NCBI RefSeq assembly: GCF_001984215.1
Contig: NZ_CP019420.1
Span: forward strand, 744,001 to 808,000
DNA from: Mycobacterium sp. MS1601
Lineage (GTDB): Bacteria; Actinomycetota; Actinomycetes; Mycobacteriales; Mycobacteriaceae
Direction of reading: 5' to 3'
Length of the DNA stretch: 64,000 nucleotides
Below are positions 1 through 8,126 of this stretch, piece after piece; position 1 is the first letter of the stretch, and each line of letters opens with the position of its first letter. A program made the translations under genes and the position numbers. Under the pieces are notes generated by a model. The model saw nothing but the letters and a program-made list of their open reading frames with translations, was not told where the DNA came from and made no database searches.

Positions 1-724
1 CGTGAACCGGGATGTCCGGGCCTCCGTCGGCGGCCAGCTTGTCCAGCGCGGAGCAGATCTCGGCGATGGGTTCCAGCTCGCCGGTGTACGTGGTGCCCAA
101 GATGCCCACGACGCCGATGGTGTCCTCGTCGACGTGGTCGCGAACCTGCTCCGGGGTGATGACGTACCGGCCCTCCTCCATGGGCAGGTAGCGCGGCTCC
201 ACGTCGAAGTAGCGGCAGAACTTCTCCCACACCACCTGGACGTTGGACCCCATCACCAGGTTCGGGGTGCGGCCTCTCCAGTTCTTGCCGACGCGTTCCT
301 TCCACCGCCACTTCAGCGCGAGTCCGCCGAGCATCACGGCTTCGCTGGACCCGACGGTAGAGACCCCGATGGCACTGGACGGGTCGTCGTCACGCAGGTT
401 CTCGGCATGGAACAGGTCCGCCACCATGCAGACACACCGCTGCTCGATGGCGGCGGTGGCCGGGTACTCGTCCTTGTCGATCATGTTCTTGTCGAACGTC
501 TCGGCCATCAGCTTCTCGGCCTCGGGATCCATCCACGTACTCACGAACGTCGCCAGGTTCAGCCGGGAGCTGCCGTCGAGCATCAATTCGTCATGGATGA
601 ACCGGTAGGTCGCGGTGGGTTCCATCGACTCGTCGGGCAGGCGCAGCGCCGGAATCGGTGCGGTGAACATCCGTCCGGTGTAGGCCGGAGTGATGGATGA
701 CGACGCGCGATTGATGTGCGGCAT
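1..724 (-). CDS. gadB: Glutamate decarboxylase, N-terminal part (runs off the window)
   Basis: This is the N-terminal 241 codons of a PLP-dependent glutamate decarboxylase, which converts glutamate to GABA with consumption of a proton. The N-terminus reads MPHINRASSS. Further on come family-typical stretches such as FVSTWMDPEAEKLM, IDKDEYPATAAIE and GSSEAVMLGGLALKWRW, the last of which is the start of the PLP-binding large domain. The catalytic lysine lies beyond the window edge. The ATG at 722-724 has an AAAGGA-type ribosome binding site just upstream and starts 13 nt after the stop of nnr, so the two are probably co-transcribed. The same gadB-nnr order is found in M. tuberculosis (Rv3432c-Rv3433c). 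Confidence 0.93.
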   Translation of the reverse strand, partial: MPHINRASSSITPAYTGRMFTAPIPALRLPDESMEPTATYRFIHDELMLDGSSRLNLATFVSTWMDPEAEKLMAETFDKNMIDKDEYPATAAIEQRCVCMVADLFHAENLRDDDPSSAIGVSTVGSSEAVMLGGLALKWRWKERVGKNWRGRTPNLVMGSNVQVVWEKFCRYFDVEPRYLPMEEGRYVITPEQVRDHVDEDTIGVVGILGTTYTGELEPIAEICSALDKLAADGGPDIPVH

Positions 725-737
725 GGTGTCCTTTTCT

Positions 738-2150
738 CTAGAGGCCGGCGATCGACGTACGAAGGTGAGCAAGGATGCCCGACGCCGAGGTGGGCGCGGG
801 TTGTGGACCTGGATCAGCGGCGGAAAGCCCGGCGGCGCGGGCGTGAACGTACGCGCCTGCGGCGGCGGCCTCCCCCGGCGGCAGGCCCGATGCCAGCAAT
901 GCGCCGATGACGCCGGACAACACGTCCCCGGAGCCGGCGGTGGCCGCCCAGGACTGACCGGCCGGGTTGAGGTACACCCGTCCCGCGGGTTCGGCGATGA
1001 CGGTGACATTGCCCTTGAGCAGCACGGTGACACCCAGCTGCTCGGCCAGCCATCGGGCGGCGCCCATGCGGTCCTCGCCCGGGGCACGGCCTGCCAACCG
1101 TGTGTACTCCCCGGCGTGCGGGGTCAGGACAGTCGGGGCGGTGCGCCCCGCAACCAGCTCCGGGTGCGCGGACAGGATGGTCAGCGCGTCGGCGTCGGCG
1201 ATCACCGGCAGGTCGGTCTCCAACGCGAACATCAGGGCTCGCGCCCCGTCCTCGTCGGTGCCCAAGCCCGGGCCCACCACCCAGGACTGGACCCGCCCGG
1301 CGGAGGCCAGGTCCTTGGTGGCGATGACTTCCGGCCAGTGTGAGACCACCTCGGCCGCAGCGGTTCCGGCGTAGCGCACCATGCCAGACGTGGCCGCCAC
1401 CGCGGCGCCGGTGCACAGGATGGCCGCTCCGGGATAGGTGGCCGAACCGGCCAGGATGCCCGTGACACCCTGGCTGTACTTGTCGTCACTGCGGCCGGGG
1501 ATGGGCCACCGCTGTCGGACGTCGGCGGCCTCCAAACCCAGGATGTCGGTGTCGGGGAGGTCCAGACCGATGTCGACGAGGTCGACCCGGCCGCAGTCGG
1601 CCAGCGCGTGCACGGGTTTGAGGCCGCCGAACGTCACGGTGAGCGCGGCGTGGACGTACGGTCCCGAGGTGGCGCCGGTGTGAACATCGACGCCACTGGG
1701 GATGTCCACAGCGACGATCGGCACGGTCACGGTGTCGAAGATCGCCGCGGCGTTTTCCCGCAGCGGGCCGGAGCCGGAGATGCCGACTACCCCGTCGATC
1801 ACCAGATCGGTTGTCGGCGAGATGGTTTCGACTGTTCTTCCGCCAGCTGCCCGGAACGCCCGCAAACCCTTGGCGTGGGCCTTGTCGGGGTTGAGCAGAA
1901 TGGCTTCGGCCGCGACGCCGCGCCTGCGCAACAGCGCTGCCGCCCACAGCGCATCGCCGCCGTTGTCCCCGGAGCCGATGACCGCGCTGACCTTGCGGCC
2001 CGCGACACCACCGGTACGCCGGCGCAGCTCCCTTGCGATCGCGACGGCCAGCCCGGTGGCGGCCCGGCGCATCAACACCCCGTCGGGCAGGGCGGCCAAC
2101 AACGGCGCCTCGGCGGCACGGATCGCCTCAGCGGGGTAGTAGTGCCGCAT
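738..2150 (-). CDS. nnr: Bifunctional NAD(P)H-hydrate repair enzyme (epimerase + ADP-dependent dehydratase)
   Basis: This is a fusion of NAD(P)H-hydrate epimerase (YjeF N-terminal domain, roughly residues 1-210) and ADP-dependent (S)-NAD(P)H-hydrate dehydratase (YjeF C-terminal, ribokinase-like domain, roughly 220-470). It repairs damaged hydrated NAD(P)H. The N-terminal half shows the substrate-site region VIGSGDNGGDALWAAALL and DIPSGVD. The C-terminal half shows LTPHAGEYTRL, VLLKGNVTVIA and the catalytic-type motif ATAGSGDVLSGVIGALLA. At 470 residues it has the normal two-domain length. Two adjacent ATG codons are possible; the second (2148-2150, MRHYYPAEAI) has the better spacing from a GAGG and resembles the usual N-terminus. 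It lies immediately upstream of gadB. Confidence 0.93.
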   Translation of the reverse strand: MRHYYPAEAIRAAEAPLLAALPDGVLMRRAATGLAVAIARELRRRTGGVAGRKVSAVIGSGDNGGDALWAAALLRRRGVAAEAILLNPDKAHAKGLRAFRAAGGRTVETISPTTDLVIDGVVGISGSGPLRENAAAIFDTVTVPIVAVDIPSGVDVHTGATSGPYVHAALTVTFGGLKPVHALADCGRVDLVDIGLDLPDTDILGLEAADVRQRWPIPGRSDDKYSQGVTGILAGSATYPGAAILCTGAAVAATSGMVRYAGTAAAEVVSHWPEVIATKDLASAGRVQSWVVGPGLGTDEDGARALMFALETDLPVIADADALTILSAHPELVAGRTAPTVLTPHAGEYTRLAGRAPGEDRMGAARWLAEQLGVTVLLKGNVTVIAEPAGRVYLNPAGQSWAATAGSGDVLSGVIGALLASGLPPGEAAAAGAYVHARAAGLSAADPGPQPAPTSASGILAHLRTSIAGL

Positions 2151-2252
2151 CATCCTCAGTCTCGTCGGCGAGTTCCTGCTCTGATCGGCTCAGATTACGT
2201 CCTCGATGTGCGTGACGTCCCGAAGGCATGTCGAACCGACGCCCCGAAAGGT

Positions 2253-3017
2253 TCACCCGCCGCGGCGGGATCCGGCACGGTGGATCAGCAACCGATGCTC
2301 ATATCGCTCGGTGGCGTACACCGTGGTCGCAATCTCCAGTGGCACGCCGTCGATGTTGCGGTAGACCCTCTCGACCCGTAGGGTCGGGCGCCCGGCCTGG
2401 GTGTACAGCAAATCGGCAAATGATTCAGGCAGTGCGATGGCCGTCACCGTCTCCTCGGCACTGGCCACCGGACCGGCAATCTCTCCCACCGAAGCCACGA
2501 TGGTTCCGGGCACCCGGCCATGCGGAATTCTGTCCTCGGACACCAGCATGTTGCCCAAGTCGGGCGGCAGGATGATCTCGGTCAGAGCAAATGGGTTGGT
2601 ATCGACCCACCGGCGCACTGTCAGCCGGGCCACCACGGGAGTGGCGAGCTCGAGACGGTCGGCGTCGTCGGGCGCGCGGGTCAGTGCCAACGGCGTCACG
2701 ACCTCCATCTCGGTACCGCTCCACTGTTCCAACGCCTCGATCGAACCCGTGGACCGCACCACCCGGCCGGCCCGCGGACGGCTGGTGGGGAATGTGCCTT
2801 TGCCGCGGACCCGGTAGACGAGGCCGTCTCCCACCAGCTCCTGGAACGCCCTGCGCACGGTTTGCCGGCCCAGCCCGTACTTCAACATCAGTTCGGTATC
2901 GGTCGGTAGAGCCTTCTCCGCTCCGTACAGTCCCGCTTCTATTTCGGCAGCCAGCGCCAACGCGAGCCGACGATATCCCGGCAAGTCGGCATCGCCCTGG
3001 AATTCGCCAGCGGTCAC
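2253..3017 (-). CDS. GntR/HutC-family transcriptional regulator
   Basis: This 254-residue regulator has an N-terminal GntR winged helix (about residues 15-85, with PTDTELMLKYGLGRQTVRRA and LVYRVRGKGTF) and a C-terminal UTRA ligand-binding domain ending in a PTLRVERVYRNIDGVPLEIA-type segment. This layout places it in the HutC subfamily, whose members sense small metabolites. The GTG start at 3015-3017 is chosen because a TAGGCT hexamer lies exactly 7 nt upstream (3025-3030), the pattern of a leaderless mycobacterial mRNA; the open frame continues upstream but looks non-coding there. It is divergent from the catabolic operon starting at 3374 and is the obvious candidate regulator of it. Its ligand is unknown. 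Confidence 0.88.
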   Translation of the reverse strand: MTAGEFQGDADLPGYRRLALALAAEIEAGLYGAEKALPTDTELMLKYGLGRQTVRRAFQELVGDGLVYRVRGKGTFPTSRPRAGRVVRSTGSIEALEQWSGTEMEVVTPLALTRAPDDADRLELATPVVARLTVRRWVDTNPFALTEIILPPDLGNMLVSEDRIPHGRVPGTIVASVGEIAGPVASAEETVTAIALPESFADLLYTQAGRPTLRVERVYRNIDGVPLEIATTVYATERYEHRLLIHRAGSRRGG

Positions 3018-3373
3018 GGCTGCGAGCCTAGCTGAACACAACGGCGATGAGGGCAAATAGTCGGCACTTTTATCAAACTTGGCCTCGCGCCACGGCTCTC
3101 CGGCGAACGCTCGAAGCCTGGGAGAGTGCGGGGACCGCTTAAGTGCCGACTCTTTGACCCCACAGCGTCGGCCATTTTTCACCAGTAAGGTCCTTCACCA
3201 ACCTGCGTAAATGCCCAGCTCATCGGGGATTTTTGGAGAATCTGACACATCATCGCTGTGCCTCATGACACTCTTCTATCACCAGGTGAGTCTTGCCATA
3301 GTCAAAGTGCCGTGCATATTGTGTGGCCTGGTTTGCATCCTCGAAGACGAGATCACACAGGGAAGGTGCGCGC
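3018..3373. promoter_or_regulatory. Divergent control region with repeated AAGTGCCG motifs
   Basis: This 356-bp gap separates the GntR gene from the MFS operon. The 11-mer AAGTGCCGACT occurs at 3141-3151 and, inverted, at 3059-3069; its first 8 bases recur at 3305-3312 between the -35-like and -10-like boxes of the rightward promoter. A -10-like TAGGCT for the regulator lies at 3025-3030 on the minus strand. The repeats are candidate operator half-sites for the adjacent regulator, which is inference. No convincing gene is present in the gap. Confidence 0.5.
3293..3322 (+). promoter_or_regulatory. Candidate promoter of the MFS/lactonase operon
   Basis: A TTGCCA box (3293-3298) is followed after 18 nt by TATTGT (3317-3322), matching the mycobacterial TANNNT -10 form. 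It would give a leader of about 45 nt before the GTG start at 3374. The third AAGTGCCG motif sits between the two boxes, where a bound repressor would block RNA polymerase. Confidence 0.45.
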
Positions 3374-4750
3374 GTGGACACAACAAAGACAGGGGCACCG
3401 CCGAGCCGCGCCCGCGTCGCCGTCGCCGTCGGGATCGGCAACTTCATGGAGTGGTTCGATTTCGCGGTCTACGGGTTCTTCGCGGCGATCATCGGCCAGC
3501 TGTTCTTTCCCCCGGACACCTCGCCGTTCGTCGCACTGCTCTCGTCTCTGGCCGTCTTCGCGGTCGGATTCGTCATGCGCCCGCTCGGCGGTTTCGTCCT
3601 GGGGCCACTCGGTGACAGGTACGGTCGCCGTACGCAACTGGCTGTCTCGGTTGTGGCCATGGGTGCGGCAACAACACTGATCGGCGTACTGCCGGACTAC
3701 GCATCGATCGGAGTGGCGGCACCGGCCCTGCTGGTCGTGTTGCGCTGCGTGCAGGGTCTGTCCGCCGGCGGCGAGTGGACAGGTTCGGCGGCCTTCCTCG
3801 TCGAGTCCACCCCGGCGAATCGGCGCGGCATCTTCGCAAGTGTGGTGTCCGGGACCGCAGCGCTGGCCACGATTGCCGGCAGCCTGTTCGCACTGTTCCT
3901 GAACTCGACACTCACCGAGGCACAGATTCTCGACTGGGGCTGGCGGGTGCCGTTCCTGATGGCCGCACCACTGGCAATTGTCGGTCTCTACATCCGGTCC
4001 CGGCTCGACGAGACACCGGTGTTCCAACATCTCAAGGCGCAGAAAGAGACTCAGAAGACTGACCGCCTCGAGCCGTTCCGCGGATTTCGCCGCAATCTCA
4101 AGCCCATCTTGTTGACCTTGGCGATTGCCGCCGTCCAAGGTCTCGGCTTCTATTACCTGGCAACCTATGTCGTCAACTATCTGGTCGCGACCGTGGCACT
4201 CGACCGCGGCACCGCTCTCGGCCTGGCCGCCGCCGGCCTGGGCGTCTACATGTTCTTGTGCCCCGTCGCCGGCGCACTGTCGGACCGGTACGGCAGGCGC
4301 AAACTCAACATCCTCGGCACCGTCGGCTACATCATCCTGCCCTTCCCGGTGTTCATGATGATGTCGGGCGGGCAGAGCCTTGCCGTCGTCGCCGGGATCA
4401 GTATCCTCAGCCTCGCCCAATGTCTGGTCAGTGTCACCACTGTCGTCATGCTGGTGGAGCTGTTCCCGGCATCGACCCGGGCTTCCAGCAGCGCACTCGG
4501 CTTCAACTTCGCGCTGGCATTCATCGCCGGACCGGGGCCGTTCATCGCAGCCTGGATCGCCGGAGCCACCGGTAGCGCCGTGGCTCCGGCCGGCTACCTC
4601 GTACTCGTCGCGGCCATTGCACTGGTGTTCATCGTCAAATGGCTGCCCGAGACGGCTGGCCGCGACATCGCCGCCGACCACGATCATGCAAATCCCGGCG
4701 GCTCCGGCAACTTAGCCGCTGAAACGCTTGGGACGAAAGGGCACAGCTGA
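3374..4750 (+). CDS. MFS transporter, metabolite:H+ symporter (MHS) type
   Basis: This 458-residue, 12-segment major facilitator protein most resembles MHS-family importers of organic acids, betaine-like compounds and shikimate. The MHS signature NFMEWFDFAVYGFFA lies in the first membrane helix. The loop 2-3 motif GPLGDRYGRR and the corresponding second-half motif GALSDRYGRRKL are intact, as is VQGLSAGGEWTGSA in helix 4. The GTG start (VDTTKTG) at 3374 has a GGAAGG upstream and fits the family length. It is the first gene of an operon in which every following gene but the last abuts or overlaps its neighbour, so it probably imports the substrate the operon degrades. The substrate cannot be told from sequence. 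Confidence 0.88.
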   Translation: MDTTKTGAPPSRARVAVAVGIGNFMEWFDFAVYGFFAAIIGQLFFPPDTSPFVALLSSLAVFAVGFVMRPLGGFVLGPLGDRYGRRTQLAVSVVAMGAATTLIGVLPDYASIGVAAPALLVVLRCVQGLSAGGEWTGSAAFLVESTPANRRGIFASVVSGTAALATIAGSLFALFLNSTLTEAQILDWGWRVPFLMAAPLAIVGLYIRSRLDETPVFQHLKAQKETQKTDRLEPFRGFRRNLKPILLTLAIAAVQGLGFYYLATYVVNYLVATVALDRGTALGLAAAGLGVYMFLCPVAGALSDRYGRRKLNILGTVGYIILPFPVFMMMSGGQSLAVVAGISILSLAQCLVSVTTVVMLVELFPASTRASSSALGFNFALAFIAGPGPFIAAWIAGATGSAVAPAGYLVLVAAIALVFIVKWLPETAGRDIAADHDHANPGGSGNLAAETLGTKGHS

Positions 4751-5559
4751 TGACCTCAGACCTCTACACGGTGACCATCGTCAAGTACGGTGAGCGGTCC
4801 ACGGTGCGCTCGGACGTCTACCTGAATCACCACATCTACGGCGAGGCCGACGGTCCGATCGGCATGGACTACTTCTTCTGGGTGGTCCAGAACGCCGAGC
4901 GGACGATCATCGTCGACACCGGCTTCTCGAAACAGGGAGGCCAGATACGCAACCGCACCTTCGGTATCGAGCCGGCGCGCGCCTACGCAGCGCTGGGCGT
5001 GGATCCCGCTACCGCACCCGACGTCGTGGTGACCCACGCCCACTACGACCACATCGGCAATCTCGACATCTTCCCAAGATCGCGAATCCTGATCTCGCAG
5101 GAGGAATTCGACTTCTGGACAGGCCCACTGGCCGCCCGCAAACAGTTTCACCACTCGGTTCAGGACGAAGAGATCTCCGCTCTGGTCGCGGCCGAGAAGC
5201 AAGGACGGGTGACGACGTACTCGGGGACCCTGGAACTGGCACCCGGGGTCAGTCTGCTCGAACTCGGCGGCCACACACCGGGTCTGAGCGTCGTGCTGGT
5301 CGCGACGGACGAAGGAACCGTGCTGCTGGCATCCGACGCCCTGCACTACTACGAGGAACTCGAGGCCGATATGCCGTTCGCGTTCGTCGCCGATCTCCCG
5401 GCGATGTACACAGGTTTCGATACCATCAACGAACTGGTGTCCTCGGGGCGTGTGGCACATCTGGTGTCCGGTCACGACCCCGACACTCTGTCAAGATTCA
5501 AACCTGTCACCGCCGGAGAACTCGCTGGGATCGCGGCCACGATCGGGTCACCCGCATGA
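4750..5559 (+). CDS. Metallo-beta-lactamase-fold hydrolase, N-acyl-homoserine lactonase-like
   Basis: The 269-residue protein carries the dinuclear-zinc motif HAHYDHIG (H96, H98, D100, H101), a later conserved histidine in LLELGGHTPGLS, an aspartate in LLASDALHYYEEL and a C-terminal VSGHDPDT. This layout is that of the AHL-lactonase/lactone-hydrolase branch of the fold. In this setting it more plausibly opens a lactone intermediate or imported lactone than a quorum-sensing signal, but that is inference. The ATG shares one base with the stop codon of the transporter. No signal peptide is seen, so it should be cytoplasmic. Confidence 0.85.
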   Translation: MTSDLYTVTIVKYGERSTVRSDVYLNHHIYGEADGPIGMDYFFWVVQNAERTIIVDTGFSKQGGQIRNRTFGIEPARAYAALGVDPATAPDVVVTHAHYDHIGNLDIFPRSRILISQEEFDFWTGPLAARKQFHHSVQDEEISALVAAEKQGRVTTYSGTLELAPGVSLLELGGHTPGLSVVLVATDEGTVLLASDALHYYEELEADMPFAFVADLPAMYTGFDTINELVSSGRVAHLVSGHDPDTLSRFKPVTAGELAGIAATIGSPA

Positions 5560-6419
5560 CGGCCGTGCCCGCCACCGCCGGACGGTTTGCCGGTCGCACC
5601 GCCGTTGTCACCGGGGCCGCATCCGGTTTGGGTCGCGCATCCGCGCAACGCCTTGCTGCCGACGGCGCCAACGTCATCGCCGTCGACCTCGACGGTGCCG
5701 CAGTCGAAGAGCTGGCCGCCACGCTGCCCACCGAGTCCATCGGCGTCCGAGCGGATATCTCCCAAGCCGCCGACGTCGAAACATACGTCAGCGCAGGACT
5801 GGAACGATTCGGTCACATCGACTTGCACCATCTGAATGCCGGCATCTTCGGTAGCTTTGCCGAACTCCCCGATCTGCAGGTCGAGGATTTCGAGCAGGTG
5901 ATGGCAGTCAACGTGCGCGGCCAATTCCTCGGGCTGCGAGCAGCATTTCGCCTCTATCGCAGCCAAGGCACCCGCGGATCGATCGCGGTGACAGCATCGA
6001 TTGCCGGACATACCGGTTCGGCCGACCTGTTGCCTTACCAGACCTCGAAACACGCCGTAGTGGGGCTGGTTCACGCAGCAGCGGTCTACGGCGGGCCACT
6101 CGGCATCCGCGTCAACGGCGTGGCACCAGGGATCGTGCCCACCGAACTGTTCGCGTCGGCCGCCGCCGCCTCGGGCGGCAAGAACGACATGGTGCGCCGC
6201 GCCTCGACCACGCCGCTGCGGCGCGCAGGAACCGCAGCCGAGATCGCCGGCGTGGTGTCGTTCGTGTTGAGTGACGACTCCTCGTACATGACAGGTGAAA
6301 TTCTCGCGGTCGACGGCGGCGCCTCGATAGTCAACACGGTGCGCCCATCCGGAGGCGCCGGCGCGTGGGACACCGTGGCCGTCGATGGCAATCTCTACGG
6401 GAAGGAGTGGGGCCGATGA
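5556..6419 (+). CDS. Short-chain dehydrogenase/reductase
   Basis: This is a classical SDR of 287 residues. The Rossmann motif TGAASGLG is at residues 19-26, an acidic residue in VDLD at the end of beta2 favours NAD(H), the HLNAGIFG motif replaces the usual NNAG, and the catalytic pair lies in YQTSK. The tail contains YMTGEILAVDGGAS. It probably oxidises an alcohol in the operon's pathway. It overlaps the lactonase gene by 4 nt (ATGA) and the following dehydrogenase by 4 nt. The C-terminal extension, rich in glycine and ending near YGKEWGR, is slightly longer than usual. Confidence 0.87.
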   Translation: MTAVPATAGRFAGRTAVVTGAASGLGRASAQRLAADGANVIAVDLDGAAVEELAATLPTESIGVRADISQAADVETYVSAGLERFGHIDLHHLNAGIFGSFAELPDLQVEDFEQVMAVNVRGQFLGLRAAFRLYRSQGTRGSIAVTASIAGHTGSADLLPYQTSKHAVVGLVHAAAVYGGPLGIRVNGVAPGIVPTELFASAAAASGGKNDMVRRASTTPLRRAGTAAEIAGVVSFVLSDDSSYMTGEILAVDGGASIVNTVRPSGGAGAWDTVAVDGNLYGKEWGR

Positions 6420-7330
6420 GCACCAAACCGGCGAGGGTCGGCTTCATCGGGCTGGGAAACATGGGTGGTCGTATGACGGCGTGCCTGACCCGCGCGGGTA
6501 TCGACGTACTCGGCTTCGACACCCGGCCGGGAGCTGCCGAGGAAAGAGGTGCCACCAGCGCAGCCACCGCAGCCGCAGTGATAGCCGGATCCGGTATTGT
6601 GATGCTCTCTCTTCCCGACAGCAAAACCGTTGAGACAGTGATCTATTCAGATCCAGATCTCCTCGCATCGGTGCGCCCCGGGCAAGTGGTTGTCGACCTG
6701 TCCACGTCGGCACCGGAGTCGACCCGAAAAATCGCCGCGGACTTCGACTCCCGCGGAGCACGCTACCTCGATGCCGGAATCTCAGGTGGCGCAGCAGCAG
6801 CCGAGAAGGGCACCCTCACACTGATGGTCGGAGGGGACACCGACGCACTCGATGTTGCTCGTCCCACACTGGAACTGTTCGCCACCAAGATCTTCTGGTG
6901 CGGGGACAGCGGCGCCGGGCACACCGTCAAGCTGCTGAACAACTTCCTCAACGCGGTGACGCTCTCGGCGACAGCCGAAGTCATGGTCGCGGCCAAGAAG
7001 GCCAACCTGGACCTCGAGACCGTCCTGGACGTCATCAACGCCAGCTCGGGGGTGAACTTCGCGAGCTTGAATCGCTTCCCGAAGATCATCCACGGCGACT
7101 ATCTCGAGGGCGGTCTGACCAACACCCTGATGCTCAAAGACGTTGCGCTGTATCTCGATCTGGTGGCGAGACTCGGTGTCGCCAGCCTGAACGCGCCGGG
7201 CCCGGTAGCCGCCTTCGGTCTGGCTCGCCAACTCGGCTACGCCGATCAGATCAGCAACACCGTCGTCGACGCCATCGGCGACGTCTCAGGAGGGATCCGA
7301 CTACACCAACCCAAGGGAGACCCTTCGTGA
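6416..7330 (+). CDS. Beta-hydroxyacid dehydrogenase (3-hydroxyisobutyrate / tartronate semialdehyde reductase family), copy 1
   Basis: This 304-residue NAD(P)-dependent enzyme has the N-terminal nucleotide motif GFIGLGNMG (residues 9-17), the substrate loop DAGISGGAAAAEKG and the catalytic lysine K172 in GAGHTVKLLNN. These define the beta-hydroxyacid dehydrogenase family, which interconverts 3-hydroxy acids and semialdehydes. The ATG overlaps the stop of the SDR by 4 nt; the open frame extends further upstream but lies inside the SDR. A second member of the family (8119-9018) follows two genes later. The substrate loop differs between the two (SGGAAAAEKG against SGGVRGAETG), which suggests different substrates. 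Confidence 0.88.
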   Translation: MSTKPARVGFIGLGNMGGRMTACLTRAGIDVLGFDTRPGAAEERGATSAATAAAVIAGSGIVMLSLPDSKTVETVIYSDPDLLASVRPGQVVVDLSTSAPESTRKIAADFDSRGARYLDAGISGGAAAAEKGTLTLMVGGDTDALDVARPTLELFATKIFWCGDSGAGHTVKLLNNFLNAVTLSATAEVMVAAKKANLDLETVLDVINASSGVNFASLNRFPKIIHGDYLEGGLTNTLMLKDVALYLDLVARLGVASLNAPGPVAAFGLARQLGYADQISNTVVDAIGDVSGGIRLHQPKGDPS

Positions 7331-7731
7331 TCATCACGACACCCCAATCACAGGCCGGCAACACAGGCAAGCCGGGTTCGCAATTCACCGGTACCGCGTA
7401 TCCGTATCTGACCATGCCGGCCACCGACGGCGTCACCATCAACACCGTCAACTTCACCCCAGGAGCCCGGACCCACTGGCACTCCCACGAGCGCGGCCAG
7501 ATTCTCCAGATCCTGGCCGGCCGCGGCCTCATCCAGGCCGCGGGTGGACCCGTGCACGAACTGCGTGCCGGGGACACCGTATGGGCGCCCCCGGGGGAAC
7601 GGCACTGGCACGGCGCCGCACCCGACAGCTACATGGTGCACACCGCGATCTCTCTCGGTGTCACCGCGTGGGAAATCCCGGTGACCGACGACGAATACAC
7701 GACACCCGACAACCAGGAGACACAACAGTGA
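7327..7731 (+). CDS. Small cupin-domain protein
   Basis: This is a single-domain cupin of 134 residues. Cupin motif 1 is visible as GARTHWHSHERGQILQILAG and motif 2 as LRAGDTVWAPPGERHWHGA; together they give the metal-binding histidines and glutamate. Small cupins of this kind occur beside carboxymuconolactone-decarboxylase-type proteins and sometimes fuse to them. It may be an isomerase, a decarboxylase accessory or a lyase; the reaction is not predictable. The GTG start at 7327 shares a GTGA overlap with the preceding gene. The long open frame upstream of it is an antiphase shadow of the dehydrogenase. Confidence 0.85.
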   Translation: MIITTPQSQAGNTGKPGSQFTGTAYPYLTMPATDGVTINTVNFTPGARTHWHSHERGQILQILAGRGLIQAAGGPVHELRAGDTVWAPPGERHWHGAAPDSYMVHTAISLGVTAWEIPVTDDEYTTPDNQETQQ

Positions 7732-8126
7732 CAAGCGAAGGCTCCCATGAAGCCAGCTACCAGCGCGGAATCTCGATCCGGAAGGCGGTACTCGGCGAAG
7801 CCCACGTCCAGAAGTCGCTCGACGCGGTGAGCGACTTCTCCCGGCCCATACAGGAATTGGTGTCGGAGTACTGCTGGGGTGAGGTCTGGTCACGCGAGGG
7901 CATCGACCGTAAGACCCGTTCCATGCTGAACCTCGCGATGCTGACGGCACTCAACCGTGGACACGAACTGGGAGTGCACGTCCGCGGAGCGATCAACAAC
8001 GGTGTGACACCCGCCCAAATCCAGGAGGTGCTCATCCAGTCCGCGATTTACGTCGGAGTGCCGGCCGCACTCGAGTCGTTCCGCGTCGCAGAACGAGTGT
8101 TGAAAGAGATGGACATCGATGTCTGA
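7728..8126 (+). CDS. Carboxymuconolactone decarboxylase-family protein (single domain)
   Basis: This 132-residue all-alpha protein resembles 4-carboxymuconolactone decarboxylase (PcaC type): FSRPIQELVSEYCWGEVWSR, DRKTRSMLNLAMLTALNRG and HELGVHVRGAINNGVTPAQI are conserved family stretches. It lacks the CxxC of the AhpD peroxidase branch, so a decarboxylase or isomerase role on a ring-derived lactone is more likely. The GTG at 7728 overlaps the cupin stop (GTGA). Its 3' end overlaps the next gene by 8 nt, indicating strict translational coupling. Confidence 0.86.
   Translation: MTSEGSHEASYQRGISIRKAVLGEAHVQKSLDAVSDFSRPIQELVSEYCWGEVWSREGIDRKTRSMLNLAMLTALNRGHELGVHVRGAINNGVTPAQIQEVLIQSAIYVGVPAALESFRVAERVLKEMDIDV

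Noticed and set aside
6898..7326. Longer upstream start for the cupin gene
   Set aside because: The open frame inside the dehydrogenase gene translates to an arginine-rich shadow. The GTG overlapping the dehydrogenase stop gives the normal cupin length.
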